From Pseudomonas sp. MN1F (GTDB lineage: Bacteria > Pseudomonadota > Gammaproteobacteria > Pseudomonadales > Pseudomonadaceae), in contig NZ_VZII01000024.1 of assembly GCF_009391885.1 (NCBI RefSeq), forward strand, positions 1 through 64,000: 64,000 nucleotides of DNA, given 5' to 3'. The notes under the pieces were generated by a model that was given only the letters and a program-made list of their open reading frames with translations, was not told the origin of the DNA and did not search any database. A program made the translations under genes and the position numbers. Positions 1-8,774 of this stretch are shown here, piece after piece (position 1 is the stretch's first letter; each line of letters starts with the position of its first letter).

Positions 1-1235
1 CGGGGCTGGAAAAGGAGCTGGAGCAACTGGGCTTCGGCATCGTCGCCTTCGCCTGCACCACCTGCAACGGCATGTCCGGTGCGCTGGACCCGGTGATCCA
101 GCAGGAAATCATCGACCGCGACCTGTACGCCACCGCCGTGCTGTCGGGTAACCGCAACTTCGACGGGCGTATCCACCCTTATGCCAAACAGGCGTTCCTC
201 GCTTCGCCGCCGCTGGTGGTGGCTTACGCGATTGCTGGCACCATCCGCTTCGACATCGAAAAGGACGTGCTGGGCGTAGTCGATGGCAAGGAAATCCGCC
301 TCAAGGACATCTGGCCGAGCGATGAGGAAATCGACGCGGTCGTGCGTGCTGCGGTCAAGCCGGAGCAGTTCCGCAAGATCTATATCCCGATGTTCGCCAT
401 CGAGGAAGACCGTGGCCCGAAAGTGGCGCCGCTTTACGAATGGCGCCCGATGAGCACCTACATTCGTCGCCCGCCTTACTGGGAAGGCGCCCTGGCCGGT
501 GAGCGCACCCTGCGTGGCATGCGTCCGCTGGCGGTGCTGCCGGACAACATCACCACCGACCACCTGTCGCCGTCCAACGCCATCCTGCTCGACAGCGCGG
601 CGGGTGAGTACCTGGCGAAAATGGGCCTGCCGGAGGAGGACTTCAACTCCTACGCTACCCACCGTGGCGACCACCTGACCGCCCAGCGTGCCACCTTTGC
701 CAACCCCAAGCTGTTCAACGAGATGGTGCGCAAGGAAGACGGCAGTGTGAAGCAGGGTTCGCTGGCGCGTATCGAGCCGGAAGGCAAGGTGACTCGCATG
801 TGGGAAGCGATCGAGACCTACATGGAGCGCAAGCAGCCGCTGATCATCGTCGCCGGGGCCGACTATGGCCAAGGCTCGTCTCGCGACTGGGCGGCCAAGG
901 GTGTGCGTCTGGCGGGTGTCGAGGCCATTGTCGCCGAAGGTTTCGAACGTATTCACCGCACCAACCTGGTCGGCATGGGTGTGCTGCCGCTGGAGTTCAA
1001 GGCCGGCACCGATCGCAAGACCCTGGGGTTGGACGGTAGCGAGACCTATGACGTGCTCGGCCAGCGCAAGCCGCGTGCGACCTTGACGCTGGTGGTGACC
1101 CGCGCCAATGGCGAGCGCCTGGAAGTGCCGGTGACCTGCCGTCTGGATACCGCTGAAGAGGTGTCGATCTACGAAGCGGGTGGGGTGTTGCAGCGCTTTG
1201 CCCAGGATTTCCTTGAGGCCGCGACGGCCTCGTAA
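1..1235 (+). CDS. acnD: 2-methylcitrate dehydratase AcnD, C-terminal part (5' end outside window)
   Basis: Fe/S-dependent aconitase-type enzyme that dehydrates 2-methylcitrate in the cytoplasmic 2-methylcitrate cycle for propionyl-CoA. The reading frame is already open at base 3 and the true start lies upstream. Residues visible near the left edge contain the cluster-ligand motif ACTTCNGMSGA, and the swivel domain carries ITTDHLSPS and GADYGQGSSRDWAAKG, which are AcnA/AcnD signatures. Codon use is GC-rich, like the core genes at the right of the window. In pseudomonads acnD is normally followed by prpF; here the next gene is an acnB-type aconitase and no prpF is seen, so the usual prp order is broken just after this stop codon. 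AcnD rather than AcnA is judged from overall similarity and is less certain than the aconitase assignment. Confidence 0.85.
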   Translation, partial: GLEKELEQLGFGIVAFACTTCNGMSGALDPVIQQEIIDRDLYATAVLSGNRNFDGRIHPYAKQAFLASPPLVVAYAIAGTIRFDIEKDVLGVVDGKEIRLKDIWPSDEEIDAVVRAAVKPEQFRKIYIPMFAIEEDRGPKVAPLYEWRPMSTYIRRPPYWEGALAGERTLRGMRPLAVLPDNITTDHLSPSNAILLDSAAGEYLAKMGLPEEDFNSYATHRGDHLTAQRATFANPKLFNEMVRKEDGSVKQGSLARIEPEGKVTRMWEAIETYMERKQPLIIVAGADYGQGSSRDWAAKGVRLAGVEAIVAEGFERIHRTNLVGMGVLPLEFKAGTDRKTLGLDGSETYDVLGQRKPRATLTLVVTRANGERLEVPVTCRLDTAEEVSIYEAGGVLQRFAQDFLEAATAS

Positions 1236-1368
1236 ATTGAGTGAGTAGCGTCATGAGAGCTCGTGAAATGCTGCTTAAAAATTGTTGATGCCCGTACTGA
1301 ACGCCTCGGCAGTCTTGACTTGACCTTTGGCGTTTGATGACCCAGCGATCCTCATCAGGAAACTGACC

Positions 1369-3969
1369 GTGTTAGAACAATACCTGAATCATGTGCGTGA
1401 ACGAGCTGTAGACGGTTTGCCTCCATTGGCGCTGAACCCGATGCAAACCTCAGACCTGGTAGAGTTGTTGAAATCACCCCCTAAAGGTCTGGAGCAACAG
1501 CTACTGGATCTGATCACTCATCGAGTGCCACCAGGAGTCGATGAGGCCGCCTATGTAAAAGCTGGCTTCCTCTCGGCCATTGCGAAAGGCAAAGCGAACT
1601 CGCCGCTCATTGAGCCAAAGCGAGCAGTAGAGCTCTTGGGTACCATGCAAGGTGGCTACAACATCGAAACGCTCGTTGAGCTTCTAGATGATGGAGACCT
1701 GGCAGAGACCGCTGCTGGGCAGCTGAAGCACACCTTGCTCATGTTTGACGCATTTCATGATGTCGCCGAACGCGCGAAGGCAGGCAACCGTGCTGCGCAG
1801 GAGGTGCTTCAATCTTGGGCCGATGGCGAGTGGTTTACCAAACGTCCTTCTATCGCGGAAAAGTACACGCTGACGGTGTTCAAGGTACCTGGTGAAACTA
1901 ACACCGATGATTTGTCTCCGGCCCCTGATGCTTGGTCGCGTCCTGACATCCCGTTGCATGCCCGGGCAATGCTCAAGATGAGTAGAGACGGTATTGAGCC
2001 TGAACTACCCGGCGAAGTCGGCCCTCTGCAGCAAATTGAGAGAATTCGAGCCAAAGGATATCCGGTTGCTTACGTGGGGGATGTAGTAGGTACGGGGTCC
2101 TCTCGTAAGTCCGCCACAAACTCTGTTCTTTGGTTCTTCGGCGATGACATTCCGTACGTGCCTAACAAGCGGGCAGGTGGGTTCTGCTTCGGCAACAAGA
2201 TCGCTCCAATTTTCTACAACACCATGGAGGATGCTGGGGCGTTGCCGATCGAGTTTGATGTATCGGGTCTCAACATGGGAGATATCATCGACGTGTACCC
2301 GCTGGCGGGCAAAGTCTGCCAGCATGGTTCCGATGAAGTATTGGCAAAGTTTAGCCTGAAGACCCCAGTTCTGCTGGATGAGGTGCGCGCTGGAGGCCGC
2401 ATTCCGTTGATCATTGGTCGAGGATTGACTGAGAAAGCGCGCGTGGAGTTGGGTCTGGATCCATCGACGCTGTTTCATATGCCAGAGCACCCTGCTGATA
2501 CGGGGAGGGGTTTCACTCTCGCACAGAAAATGGTGGGACGTGCTTGTGGTGTTGTAGGCATACGGCCAGGCACGTATTGTGAACCTAAGATGACGACGGT
2601 TGGGTCGCAGGATACCACTGGCCCGATGACGCGTGACGAGCTGAAAGATCTAGCCTGCCTAGGCTTCTCAGCAGATCTCGTGATGCAGTCCTTTTGCCAT
2701 ACCGCAGCGTACCCCAAGCCTGTGGATGTGGTGACTCACCACACGCTCCCGGACTTCATGAAGAACCGAGGCGGCGTATCATTGCAGCCTGGTGACGGCA
2801 TCATCCATAGCTGGTTGAACCGGATGCTCCTGCCCGACACTGTGGGCACGGGCGGTGACTCGCATACCCGCTTCCCCCTGGGCATTTCATTCCCAGCAGG
2901 TTCCGGCCTTGTAGCGTTTGCAGCGGCTACCGGAGTGATGCCACTGGACATGCCTGAGTCCGTCCTGGTGCGTTTCTCCGGTAAGCTTCAGCCCGGGATC
3001 ACCTTGCGTGACCTCGTCCATGCCATTCCGTACTACGCAATCAAGGAAGGGCTGTTGACCGTCGAGAAGAAAGGCAAGAAGAACGTCTTCTCGGGACGCA
3101 TTCTAGAGATCGAAGGGCTAGACCACCTGACCGTCGAGCAGGCATTCGAGTTGTCTGATGCCTCCGCGGAGCGCTCTGCTGCCGGCTGTACGATCAAGCT
3201 CCCCGAGAAGGCTATTTCGGAATACCTGAGCTCAAACATCACCCTGCTGCGGTGGATGATCACTGAAGGTTACGGTGATGCCCGTTCACTGGAGCGCCGG
3301 GCAAAAGCTATGGAGGAGTGGTTGCGTGCGCCTGCTCTGATGTCAGCTGACGCCGATGCCGAATACGCAGCTGTCCTCGAGATCGATCTGAACGCTATTC
3401 GAGAACCCATCCTTTGTGCCCCAAACGACCCAGACGATGCCAGGCTGCTGTCAGATGTATTTGGTGGCAGAGTTGATGAAGTGTTTATTGGTTCGTGTAT
3501 GACTAATATCGGTCACTTCCGTGCCGCAGGTCGTCTATTGGATAGGGTGGTTGGCTCAATTCCGACTCGACTTTGGCTGTCGCCGCCGACCAAAATGGAT
3601 CAGCATCAACTGATTCAAGAGGGTTTTTATGGGGTGTTCAAGCGTGTCGGCGCGCGCACTGAGATCCCTGGCTGCTCGCTTTGCATGGGGAACCAGGCTC
3701 GAGTTGCGTCGAACTCCACTGTGGTGTCGACCTCAACGCGCAACTTCCCGAACCGCCTCGGCGATGGGGCAAACGTATATCTGGCTTCAGCGGAGTTAGC
3801 CTCCGTTGCCGCTATTCTTGGCAAGCTACCCAGCTTGGATGAATACATGCATTACGCAGAAATGATCGAAAAAATGTCTGGTGACATCTACAAATATCTC
3901 AGCTTCGATCAGATAGCGAGCTTTAAAATCGCCGCTGAAAGGGCGCGTATCGCAGCCGTTTCGGTCTAG
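1369..3969 (+). CDS. acnB: aconitate hydratase B-type paralogue
   Basis: AcnB interconverts citrate and isocitrate and can hydrate 2-methyl-cis-aconitate to 2-methylisocitrate, so it fits beside acnD functionally. The frame is open from a TTG at 1327, but GTG 1369 is preferred: it has AGGA 8 bases upstream, and the protein (866 residues) then begins [13 protein letters not shown], aligning with the usual AcnB N-terminus. HEAT-like N-terminal domain, swivel motif [36 protein letters not shown], and the cluster ligand region [12 protein letters not shown] near residue 780 are intact. The gene is less GC-rich than acnD and has diverged in the N-terminal and C-terminal residues relative to the housekeeping AcnB of Pseudomonas as I know it. 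It is therefore probably an acquired second copy; whether another acnB exists in the genome cannot be seen here. Confidence 0.9.
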   Translation: MLEQYLNHVRERAVDGLPPLALNPMQTSDLVELLKSPPKGLEQQLLDLITHRVPPGVDEAAYVKAGFLSAIAKGKANSPLIEPKRAVELLGTMQGGYNIETLVELLDDGDLAETAAGQLKHTLLMFDAFHDVAERAKAGNRAAQEVLQSWADGEWFTKRPSIAEKYTLTVFKVPGETNTDDLSPAPDAWSRPDIPLHARAMLKMSRDGIEPELPGEVGPLQQIERIRAKGYPVAYVGDVVGTGSSRKSATNSVLWFFGDDIPYVPNKRAGGFCFGNKIAPIFYNTMEDAGALPIEFDVSGLNMGDIIDVYPLAGKVCQHGSDEVLAKFSLKTPVLLDEVRAGGRIPLIIGRGLTEKARVELGLDPSTLFHMPEHPADTGRGFTLAQKMVGRACGVVGIRPGTYCEPKMTTVGSQDTTGPMTRDELKDLACLGFSADLVMQSFCHTAAYPKPVDVVTHHTLPDFMKNRGGVSLQPGDGIIHSWLNRMLLPDTVGTGGDSHTRFPLGISFPAGSGLVAFAAATGVMPLDMPESVLVRFSGKLQPGITLRDLVHAIPYYAIKEGLLTVEKKGKKNVFSGRILEIEGLDHLTVEQAFELSDASAERSAAGCTIKLPEKAISEYLSSNITLLRWMITEGYGDARSLERRAKAMEEWLRAPALMSADADAEYAAVLEIDLNAIREPILCAPNDPDDARLLSDVFGGRVDEVFIGSCMTNIGHFRAAGRLLDRVVGSIPTRLWLSPPTKMDQHQLIQEGFYGVFKRVGARTEIPGCSLCMGNQARVASNSTVVSTSTRNFPNRLGDGANVYLASAELASVAAILGKLPSLDEYMHYAEMIEKMSGDIYKYLSFDQIASFKIAAERARIAAVSV

Positions 3970-4372
3970 CTCTGGAAAAGGACGCAAGCGGCACCGCAGA
4001 AGGGGGGCCTGAAGCAGTGCCGCTTTATTACGCGCTACGTGGTGATAGGGGCGACGTCCTTTGCGTTGGTGCAGATGGATGAACTGACAGCGACTCCGGG
4101 GCTACGTGCTGTGTCCCGGCGCAATGAAATAGAACTGCAGTCGTGGAGGGGATTGTTCTGTAGCGCACGGCAGGATAGTCGTAATGAGCATCAGAAATCA
4201 GTGAATGCATGCGAGGTTTTGGTCGCGGTCACTAAGCGCCATCTCATCTGCGCCTCGGGGATGATCCGCGTTGAAAGCTAAAGCAGGTATGAAACAGGGG
4301 TTAAATAGCCTTGATTATAAAAATCAAACTGAGATCTAGTTAAGCCCCTTATAAGGTGGGATGTAGGAAGTA
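3970..4372. other. intergenic region without a supported gene
   Basis: About 400 bases between the aconitase and the thioesterase, which converge. Apart from the terminator hairpin at 3986-4028 I see nothing functional. An 80-codon frame (4039-4281) has no ribosome binding site and no recognisable protein features, so it is not called. Confidence 0.5.
3986..4028 (+). terminator. probable terminator of the acnB paralogue
   Basis: Perfect 9-base arms AAGCGGCAC (3986-3994) and GTGCCGCTT (4017-4025), a 22-base loop and a short T-rich tail, 17 bases after the stop codon. The loop is longer than usual for an intrinsic terminator. Confidence 0.6.
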
Positions 4373-4846
4373 TCAGGATTTTTCTGAAAGCATTGATGAG
4401 AAAATATCGCCGGGCAATGGTGACTCAGAATGCTCCTGGAGCGCCTCCTCGAGTGTTACTCGCGCTGTTTCTGGCATTGGGATCGATCTTCGTGTTTGAA
4501 GGTCAACGTGAACCGTAATTTGGGCATGGGTAGCCGCTAGGGTATTGTCGCTCTGGCGGATCATTTCGTAGTATGTGATCACTTTTTTATGTCTCACCTC
4601 GACTATCCTTGCGGTCACGACCAGCGGTTCACCTTCTTTAAGTTCTCGAAGAAATTGAGTTCTGAGGTCTACCGTGAAAAAACCACAGTTGGACTTTTGT
4701 TGGTAGTCTTTGCCTAGGCCGTAAAACTTAAGTAGTTTAATTGAGCAGTCATCAAACACTGTCACATAACGTGTGGCAGTCATGTGGCCGTAATTATCCA
4801 TCCAGCTGGGTTCGACAAAAAAACGAAACTCTAAAAGGTTGCTCAT
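4373..4846 (-). CDS. hotdog-fold acyl-CoA thioesterase
   Basis: A 157-residue protein of the 4-hydroxybenzoyl-CoA thioesterase-like hotdog family, expected to hydrolyse a CoA thioester in the cytoplasm. Early residues WMDNYGHMTATRY match the family pattern in which an Asp followed by GH sits in the first helix (usually D-x-x-G-H-x-x-N); here D14, G17 and H18 are in place. The frame extends upstream to 4912, but ATG 4846 is chosen because GAGGA lies 9-10 bases upstream and the protein then starts just before the first beta strand. It is divergent from the SDR-led catabolic operon across a 460-base regulatory region, so it probably releases CoA from an intermediate or dead-end thioester of that pathway. 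A/T-rich codon use matches the catabolic cluster, not the flanking core genes. Substrate unknown. Confidence 0.75.
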   Translation of the reverse strand: MSNLLEFRFFVEPSWMDNYGHMTATRYVTVFDDCSIKLLKFYGLGKDYQQKSNCGFFTVDLRTQFLRELKEGEPLVVTARIVEVRHKKVITYYEMIRQSDNTLAATHAQITVHVDLQTRRSIPMPETARVTLEEALQEHSESPLPGDIFSSMLSEKS

Positions 4847-4922
4847 ATTGATCCGTCCTCGATCGGTTACTATGCGGATCGTGTCACGATGTGGGTACAA
4901 AGGAAAAGGCACAAGCGAATAT

Positions 4923-4942
4923 AACTAATGAGCCTATTAGTT
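4923..4942. promoter_or_regulatory. palindromic operator candidate in the divergent region 4847-5307
   Basis: Inverted repeat AACTAAT-N6-ATTAGTT, with perfect 7-base arms, about 77 bases upstream of the thioesterase start. The rest of the 460-base divergent region contains the phased repeats at 5176-5211 and no supported gene. Confidence 0.45.
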
Positions 4943-5175
4943 TTCATTAAGGGCGAATGCTGCCGCTCTGTTCGAACATGGAATTAGCACTCGAACGACA
5001 TGTTGGGGTTAACGAATCAGTCAATCCTTGCCGGATTATTGGGTTTATCAAGGCCGAAAACCTGCCTTTCGAGACAACTTATGAGCACCACGGCCACCAC
5101 GTTAGAAGGCTCAAGGCCACGGTTTCCGGGCTGCAGTAGCACGCTTGAACGGGTAGATGCATGGGGTATTAGTCT

Positions 5176-5211
5176 GGTGCTGCAAAAAATCTAATCGGTG
5201 GCGCAAAAAAT
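5176..5211. repeat. two direct repeats phased by 21 bases
   Basis: GGTGCTGCAAAAAAT (5176-5190) and GGTGGCGCAAAAAAT (5197-5211) differ at two positions and start exactly 21 bases apart, i.e. two helical turns. They end about 95 bases upstream of the SDR start, a suitable place for an activator bound on one DNA face. Confidence 0.4.
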
Positions 5212-5307
5212 ATAGTGTGTCATGTCAGCACCCACTCGATACGTTTGACACAGAGACGCGGTAGCGAACCGTGAATTCAAGTAAGAGCAAACGAGTGAGG
5301 GTTTGAA

Positions 5308-6042
5308 ATGAGCGAACAAAAAAAAGTAGCTGTACTCGTTGGAGCGGCAGGCGGTATGGGCCTTGCAACAGTAAAGCGACTGGCGGCTGACGGCTTCAAG
5401 ATTGCAGCGCTTGATCTGAATACTGCCGCAGTGGAGGAGCTGATTGCTGAGGCTGGTATCGATGGGAAGGCATATCGTATCGATGCCAGCAAGCAAGAAA
5501 ACTGCAATCAGGTCGTCGAGCAAGTTGTTCGTGACTTTGGAAAAATTGACGTGCTGGTCAATCTGGTTGGCTGGACGTTGACGTCTAAATTCCTCGAAGA
5601 GAAGCGGGACTACTGGGAGAAGCTTGTCGGGATTAACTTCTTCCCTGTGCTGTTCATGACGCATGCCGTGGCTCCAATCATGATTGAGAACGGCGGTGGA
5701 AAAATCATCTTCGTCACTTCCGATGCGGCAAAAGTAGGCTCGGGCGGTGAAGCTGTATATGCAGGCCTCAAGGGCGGTGTTGTGGCATTTGCGAAAAGCG
5801 TGGCGCGTGAATTTGCCCGCTACAATATTAATGTTAACTGCACTGCGCCTGGCCCTACCGATACCCCACTTGAGCATGATCAAGATCCGGAAGTAGTAGC
5901 TCGCAGGATTAAAATTATCCCGTTCCGTCGCTGGGCCAAGCCAGAAGAACAAGCAGCTGCAGTTTCTTTCTTTGCGTCCGATAGCTCGGATTATATCACT
6001 GGCCAGGTCCTGAGTGTGAGTGGCGGTCTGACGATGTCCTGA
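5308..6042 (+). CDS. short-chain dehydrogenase, BadH-like (2-hydroxycyclohexanecarboxyl-CoA dehydrogenase family)
   Basis: NAD(P)-dependent dehydrogenase of the classical SDR family, 244 residues. Rossmann motif GAAGGMG (residues 12-18), catalytic S138, Y151 and K155 are present (Y-A-G-L-K). The block VTSDAAKVGSGGEAVYAGLKGG, read in two parts, and the ending ITGQVLSVSGGLTMS are very like BadH of Rhodopseudomonas, which oxidises 2-hydroxycyclohexane-1-carboxyl-CoA to the 2-keto ester. The usual NNAG motif is replaced by NLVG (residues 85-88). GAGG precedes ATG 5308. It is the first gene of a tightly spaced rightward set of ten genes ending at 15769, all with catabolic or import functions. I infer oxidation of a beta-hydroxyacyl-CoA, possibly on an alicyclic ring; the precise substrate is not shown by sequence. 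Confidence 0.85.
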   Translation: MSEQKKVAVLVGAAGGMGLATVKRLAADGFKIAALDLNTAAVEELIAEAGIDGKAYRIDASKQENCNQVVEQVVRDFGKIDVLVNLVGWTLTSKFLEEKRDYWEKLVGINFFPVLFMTHAVAPIMIENGGGKIIFVTSDAAKVGSGGEAVYAGLKGGVVAFAKSVAREFARYNINVNCTAPGPTDTPLEHDQDPEVVARRIKIIPFRRWAKPEEQAAAVSFFASDSSDYITGQVLSVSGGLTMS

Positions 6043-6101
6043 GCACCTAACAAGCTTGGTTAGTGGTCGTACATTCAGAATTAGTAATTAGGAGTCAAAT
6101 A

Positions 6102-6950
6102 ATGAGTAAGCCAATTGATATTCTGGGGCATCTGTTTACGCCTGAATCAATCCAGAAGCACTTTCTGGAGGATGAGGAGGAACGTGCAGTCTTTGAGAAC
6201 GTCGGTAGGGCATCTTCTCTGAAGGGGATCACCGTAGAAGAGTTCAAAGCCTACGCGGAGCGGGTTGGTTTGGGTCGTACTCATATCGCATCGTTCTACG
6301 GTTGGAGCTACCGTAAGCAACATCCGTATTTGCACGTAACCCCTGAAGAAGTATACGAAGTTACTAAGCAACTCCCTGGCGTTGCATATGGCCTCTTCGG
6401 TGTTAACCCCTTCGATATGCTGGACGGTGTTCGTCACCTGGAGAAGGCAGTCCGTGAGTATGGGTTCATCGGTATCCATGTGCACCCGCATGGCTTCGAT
6501 CTCGGCCCTGATCACGCGTTCTATTTCCCCTACTATGCCAAGTGCGTGGAACTGGGGATCCCTGCAGTGTTCTCGATGGGTCATACACTTGACTTCATGC
6601 CTATCGAAAATGGTCGTCCGGCACGGCTCGATAAGATTGCTCTCTACTTCCCTGAACTGACCATCGTTTGTACTCATACTGGCTGGCCTTGGGTGGAAGA
6701 GGCAATTGCGCTTGCTTCGAAGCACCCGAATGTCTATCTCGGCACCTCGGCTTACGCGCCGAAGTACTGGAAGCCTGAGATGGTGAAATTCATCAACTCG
6801 TGGGGCCAAGATAAAGTCCTGTGGGGCTCGGACTTCCCGCTGGTCAAACATGATGAGGCACTTCAGCAAGTAGAAGAGCTTGGGCTCAAGGAAGCTGCAA
6901 AAGAGAAGCTTCTTTGGAAAAACGCTGAAAAAATCTTTAAGTACTCGTGA
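6102..6950 (+). CDS. amidohydrolase family 2 (PF04909-type) TIM-barrel protein
   Basis: A 282-residue metal-dependent hydrolase or decarboxylase of the ACMSD/resorcylate-decarboxylase superfamily. Start ATG 6102 has AGGAG 8-9 bases upstream; the longer GTG start at 6063 has none. Later metal or active-site positions are clear: H128/H130 in GIHVHPHG, H161, H192 in CTHTGWPW and D244 in WGSDFPL. The N-terminal metal motif, usually D/E-x-H-x-H, is degenerate: only D6 and H10 are seen (D-x3-H). In a beta-oxidation-like cluster without an obvious BadI-type ring hydrolase, this enzyme could perform C-C hydrolysis or decarboxylation; that is inference. Followed after 20 bases by the enoyl-CoA hydratase. 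Function beyond the superfamily is unknown. Confidence 0.8.
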   Translation: MSKPIDILGHLFTPESIQKHFLEDEEERAVFENVGRASSLKGITVEEFKAYAERVGLGRTHIASFYGWSYRKQHPYLHVTPEEVYEVTKQLPGVAYGLFGVNPFDMLDGVRHLEKAVREYGFIGIHVHPHGFDLGPDHAFYFPYYAKCVELGIPAVFSMGHTLDFMPIENGRPARLDKIALYFPELTIVCTHTGWPWVEEAIALASKHPNVYLGTSAYAPKYWKPEMVKFINSWGQDKVLWGSDFPLVKHDEALQQVEELGLKEAAKEKLLWKNAEKIFKYS

Positions 6951-6970
6951 TGTTTGTTGGAGGAATTCGT

Positions 6971-7756
6971 ATGTCGTCTACACAAGTAGAATTGACGTGG
7001 AAAGGCGCAATTGCCTATATAAGAATCAATAGAGAGAGCCGACGCAATTCACTTGATAATGCCACAATCATCGAGTTCCTCCGACTTTTGGAAGAGGTTC
7101 GGCGCTCTGAGACCGTTTGCTTAGTTGTGACTGGCGAGGGTGATCGAGCATTCTGCGCCGGCTCCGATATTAAAGCGCTTGCTTCTTATTCGGCCGCGGA
7201 TGCGGAATACCATACGTACCTGTTCCAGAAGCTCGCTGAGACGTTGGATGAGATGCCGTGTGCAACAATCGCGGCGATCGAGGGGGCGTGTCTCGGAGGC
7301 GGTCTGGAAATCGCACTTGCGTGCGATTATCGAATTGCTGCTAGCAATGCAACCTTCGGCTTCCCTGAAATCACCGTTGGCGCGCTACCCACTGGTGGCG
7401 GCACCGTCAGGGCTCCTCGTGCAATTGGTCTGAGCCGCTCTCGTGAACTCATGTTGTTCGGTGATCGAATCCCTGCCGAGCGTGCAGAGTCGATTGGGCT
7501 CATTAGCTCTCTCGCACCACCTGGTGAGACCCGGAGTATCGCTCTGGAGCGGGCTAAGGAACTTGCGAGTAAAACCAACCGAGACAGCGTGAAGTTGTTG
7601 AAGGCCATTCTTGTTGGAGGCGCAGGAGTTTCCGCGAAAGCCGGCCATCTCATGGCCTACCTAGCCGACGTTTCACTAGTTCGCTCCGAATCGTTCAAAC
7701 AAGGCGTGTCGAGTTTTGGCGAAACGCCTCAAGCCTCGACATCTCCTAAGGCATAA
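6971..7756 (+). CDS. enoyl-CoA hydratase/isomerase (crotonase) family
   Basis: Crotonase-fold protein of 261 residues that probably adds water to a 2-enoyl-CoA. The frame begins upstream at 6947 and would overlap the previous gene, but ATG 6971 has GGAGG 7 bases upstream. Oxyanion-hole motifs AFCAGSDIKAL (60-70) and IEGACLGGGLEIA are present. E113 and E133 sit 20 residues apart like the catalytic Glu pair of mammalian enoyl-CoA hydratase, which favours true hydratase activity over a BadI-type hydrolase role. The region LPTGGGTVRAPRAIG corresponds to the usual PGxGGTQRL. It forms an operon with the SDR and amidohydrolase and is followed after 12 bases by the MDR reductase. Confidence 0.87.
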   Translation: MSSTQVELTWKGAIAYIRINRESRRNSLDNATIIEFLRLLEEVRRSETVCLVVTGEGDRAFCAGSDIKALASYSAADAEYHTYLFQKLAETLDEMPCATIAAIEGACLGGGLEIALACDYRIAASNATFGFPEITVGALPTGGGTVRAPRAIGLSRSRELMLFGDRIPAERAESIGLISSLAPPGETRSIALERAKELASKTNRDSVKLLKAILVGGAGVSAKAGHLMAYLADVSLVRSESFKQGVSSFGETPQASTSPKA

Positions 7757-7768
7757 AGGAACTTGATC

Positions 7769-8761
7769 ATGGCGTTTAAAGCAGTAGTAGTTAATAAATC
7801 CGAAGCAGGTTACAAAGCAAGTCTCGCCAGCTTTGATGAAGCTGATTTGATGGAAGGTGACACTCTGATTCGAGTGTCACACTCCAGCATCAACTACAAA
7901 GATGGTTTGGCCGTAACCGGTAAGGGCCCTGTGGTTCGCCGATTCCCTCTCATTCCCGGTATCGACATGGCCGGCGTGATCGAGGAGACCACTCACCCAG
8001 GCCTGCACAAGGGGCAGCAAGTCATTCTGAACGGCTGGGGTGTGGGTGAGGTTCATCATGGTGCGTTTGCTGAAAAAGCACGTGTTCGTGGTGAATGGCT
8101 ACTTCCACTGCCTGAAGGTTTCAATGCTTGGGAAGCAATGGCGATTGGTACAGCTGGTTATACCGCTGCCCTCTGTGTAAATGCGCTCAACCAAGCGGGT
8201 ATTCGTCCTGAATCCGGTGATGTACTGGTTACTGGCGCTGCCGGCGGAGTTGGATCGATTGCTGTAAGCCTCCTGGCGAAGGCTGGCTGGCGGGTTGTCG
8301 CATCAACTGGTCGCGCCGAAGAAGAAAGCTATCTGCGCGAACTGGGTGCCGCTGAAATCATTAGCCGCGACGAACTCGCAGCCCCTGGCAAGGCTCTCGG
8401 TAAGGAGCGTTGGGCAGCTGCGATTGATGTGGTTGGTGGGCAGACCCTGGCCAACGTTCTCGCTTCTATCAAGTATGGCGGGGCGGTCGCTGCTTGCGGC
8501 ATGGCGGGTGGTATGCCTCTGCCGGCCACTGTGGCTCCGTTTATTCTTCGTGGTGTAGCGTTGCTGGGCGTTGATTCGGTAAATGCTCCCAATGCGAAGC
8601 GAATCGAAGCTTGGAAACTGCTTCGTTCTTTGGATAAAGAACTGCTGCTCAGCCTGACCAACACCTACTCCCTGTCGGACGTTTTCAGTGTTTGTGAAGA
8701 CATTCTAGAAGGAAAGGTTCGCGGTCGGTCAGTTGTGACTGTATCTGACGATCTCTCCTGA
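7769..8761 (+). CDS. YhdH/AcuI-family medium-chain reductase (acryloyl-CoA reductase-like)
   Basis: A 330-residue zinc-independent MDR protein. AcuI/YhdH enzymes reduce acryloyl-CoA to propionyl-CoA with NADPH. Markers include SSINYKDGLAVTGKGPV, FNAWEAMAIGTAGYTA and the nucleotide-binding segment VTGAAGGVGSIAV. The frame allows TTG 7763, but ATG 7769 is better placed after AAGGA. In this cluster it could reduce a 2-enoyl-CoA intermediate, perhaps acryloyl-CoA itself; the neighbouring acnD/acnB genes could process propionyl-CoA through the 2-methylcitrate cycle. This link is inference from adjacency. Quinone reductase activity is the alternative reading of the family. Confidence 0.85.
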   Translation: MAFKAVVVNKSEAGYKASLASFDEADLMEGDTLIRVSHSSINYKDGLAVTGKGPVVRRFPLIPGIDMAGVIEETTHPGLHKGQQVILNGWGVGEVHHGAFAEKARVRGEWLLPLPEGFNAWEAMAIGTAGYTAALCVNALNQAGIRPESGDVLVTGAAGGVGSIAVSLLAKAGWRVVASTGRAEEESYLRELGAAEIISRDELAAPGKALGKERWAAAIDVVGGQTLANVLASIKYGGAVAACGMAGGMPLPATVAPFILRGVALLGVDSVNAPNAKRIEAWKLLRSLDKELLLSLTNTYSLSDVFSVCEDILEGKVRGRSVVTVSDDLS

Positions 8762-8774
8762 GGGTGAATTGGAA

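Noticed and set aside
4039..4281. 80-codon open frame after the acnB paralogue
   Set aside because: No ribosome site and no recognisable protein features; partly overlaps the terminator region.
5245..5250. TTGACA as -35 of the SDR promoter
   Set aside because: No acceptable -10 at 16-18 bases downstream.
5191..5952. 253-codon antisense frame opposite the SDR gene
   Set aside because: Shadow of a well-supported gene, no ribosome site or protein family.
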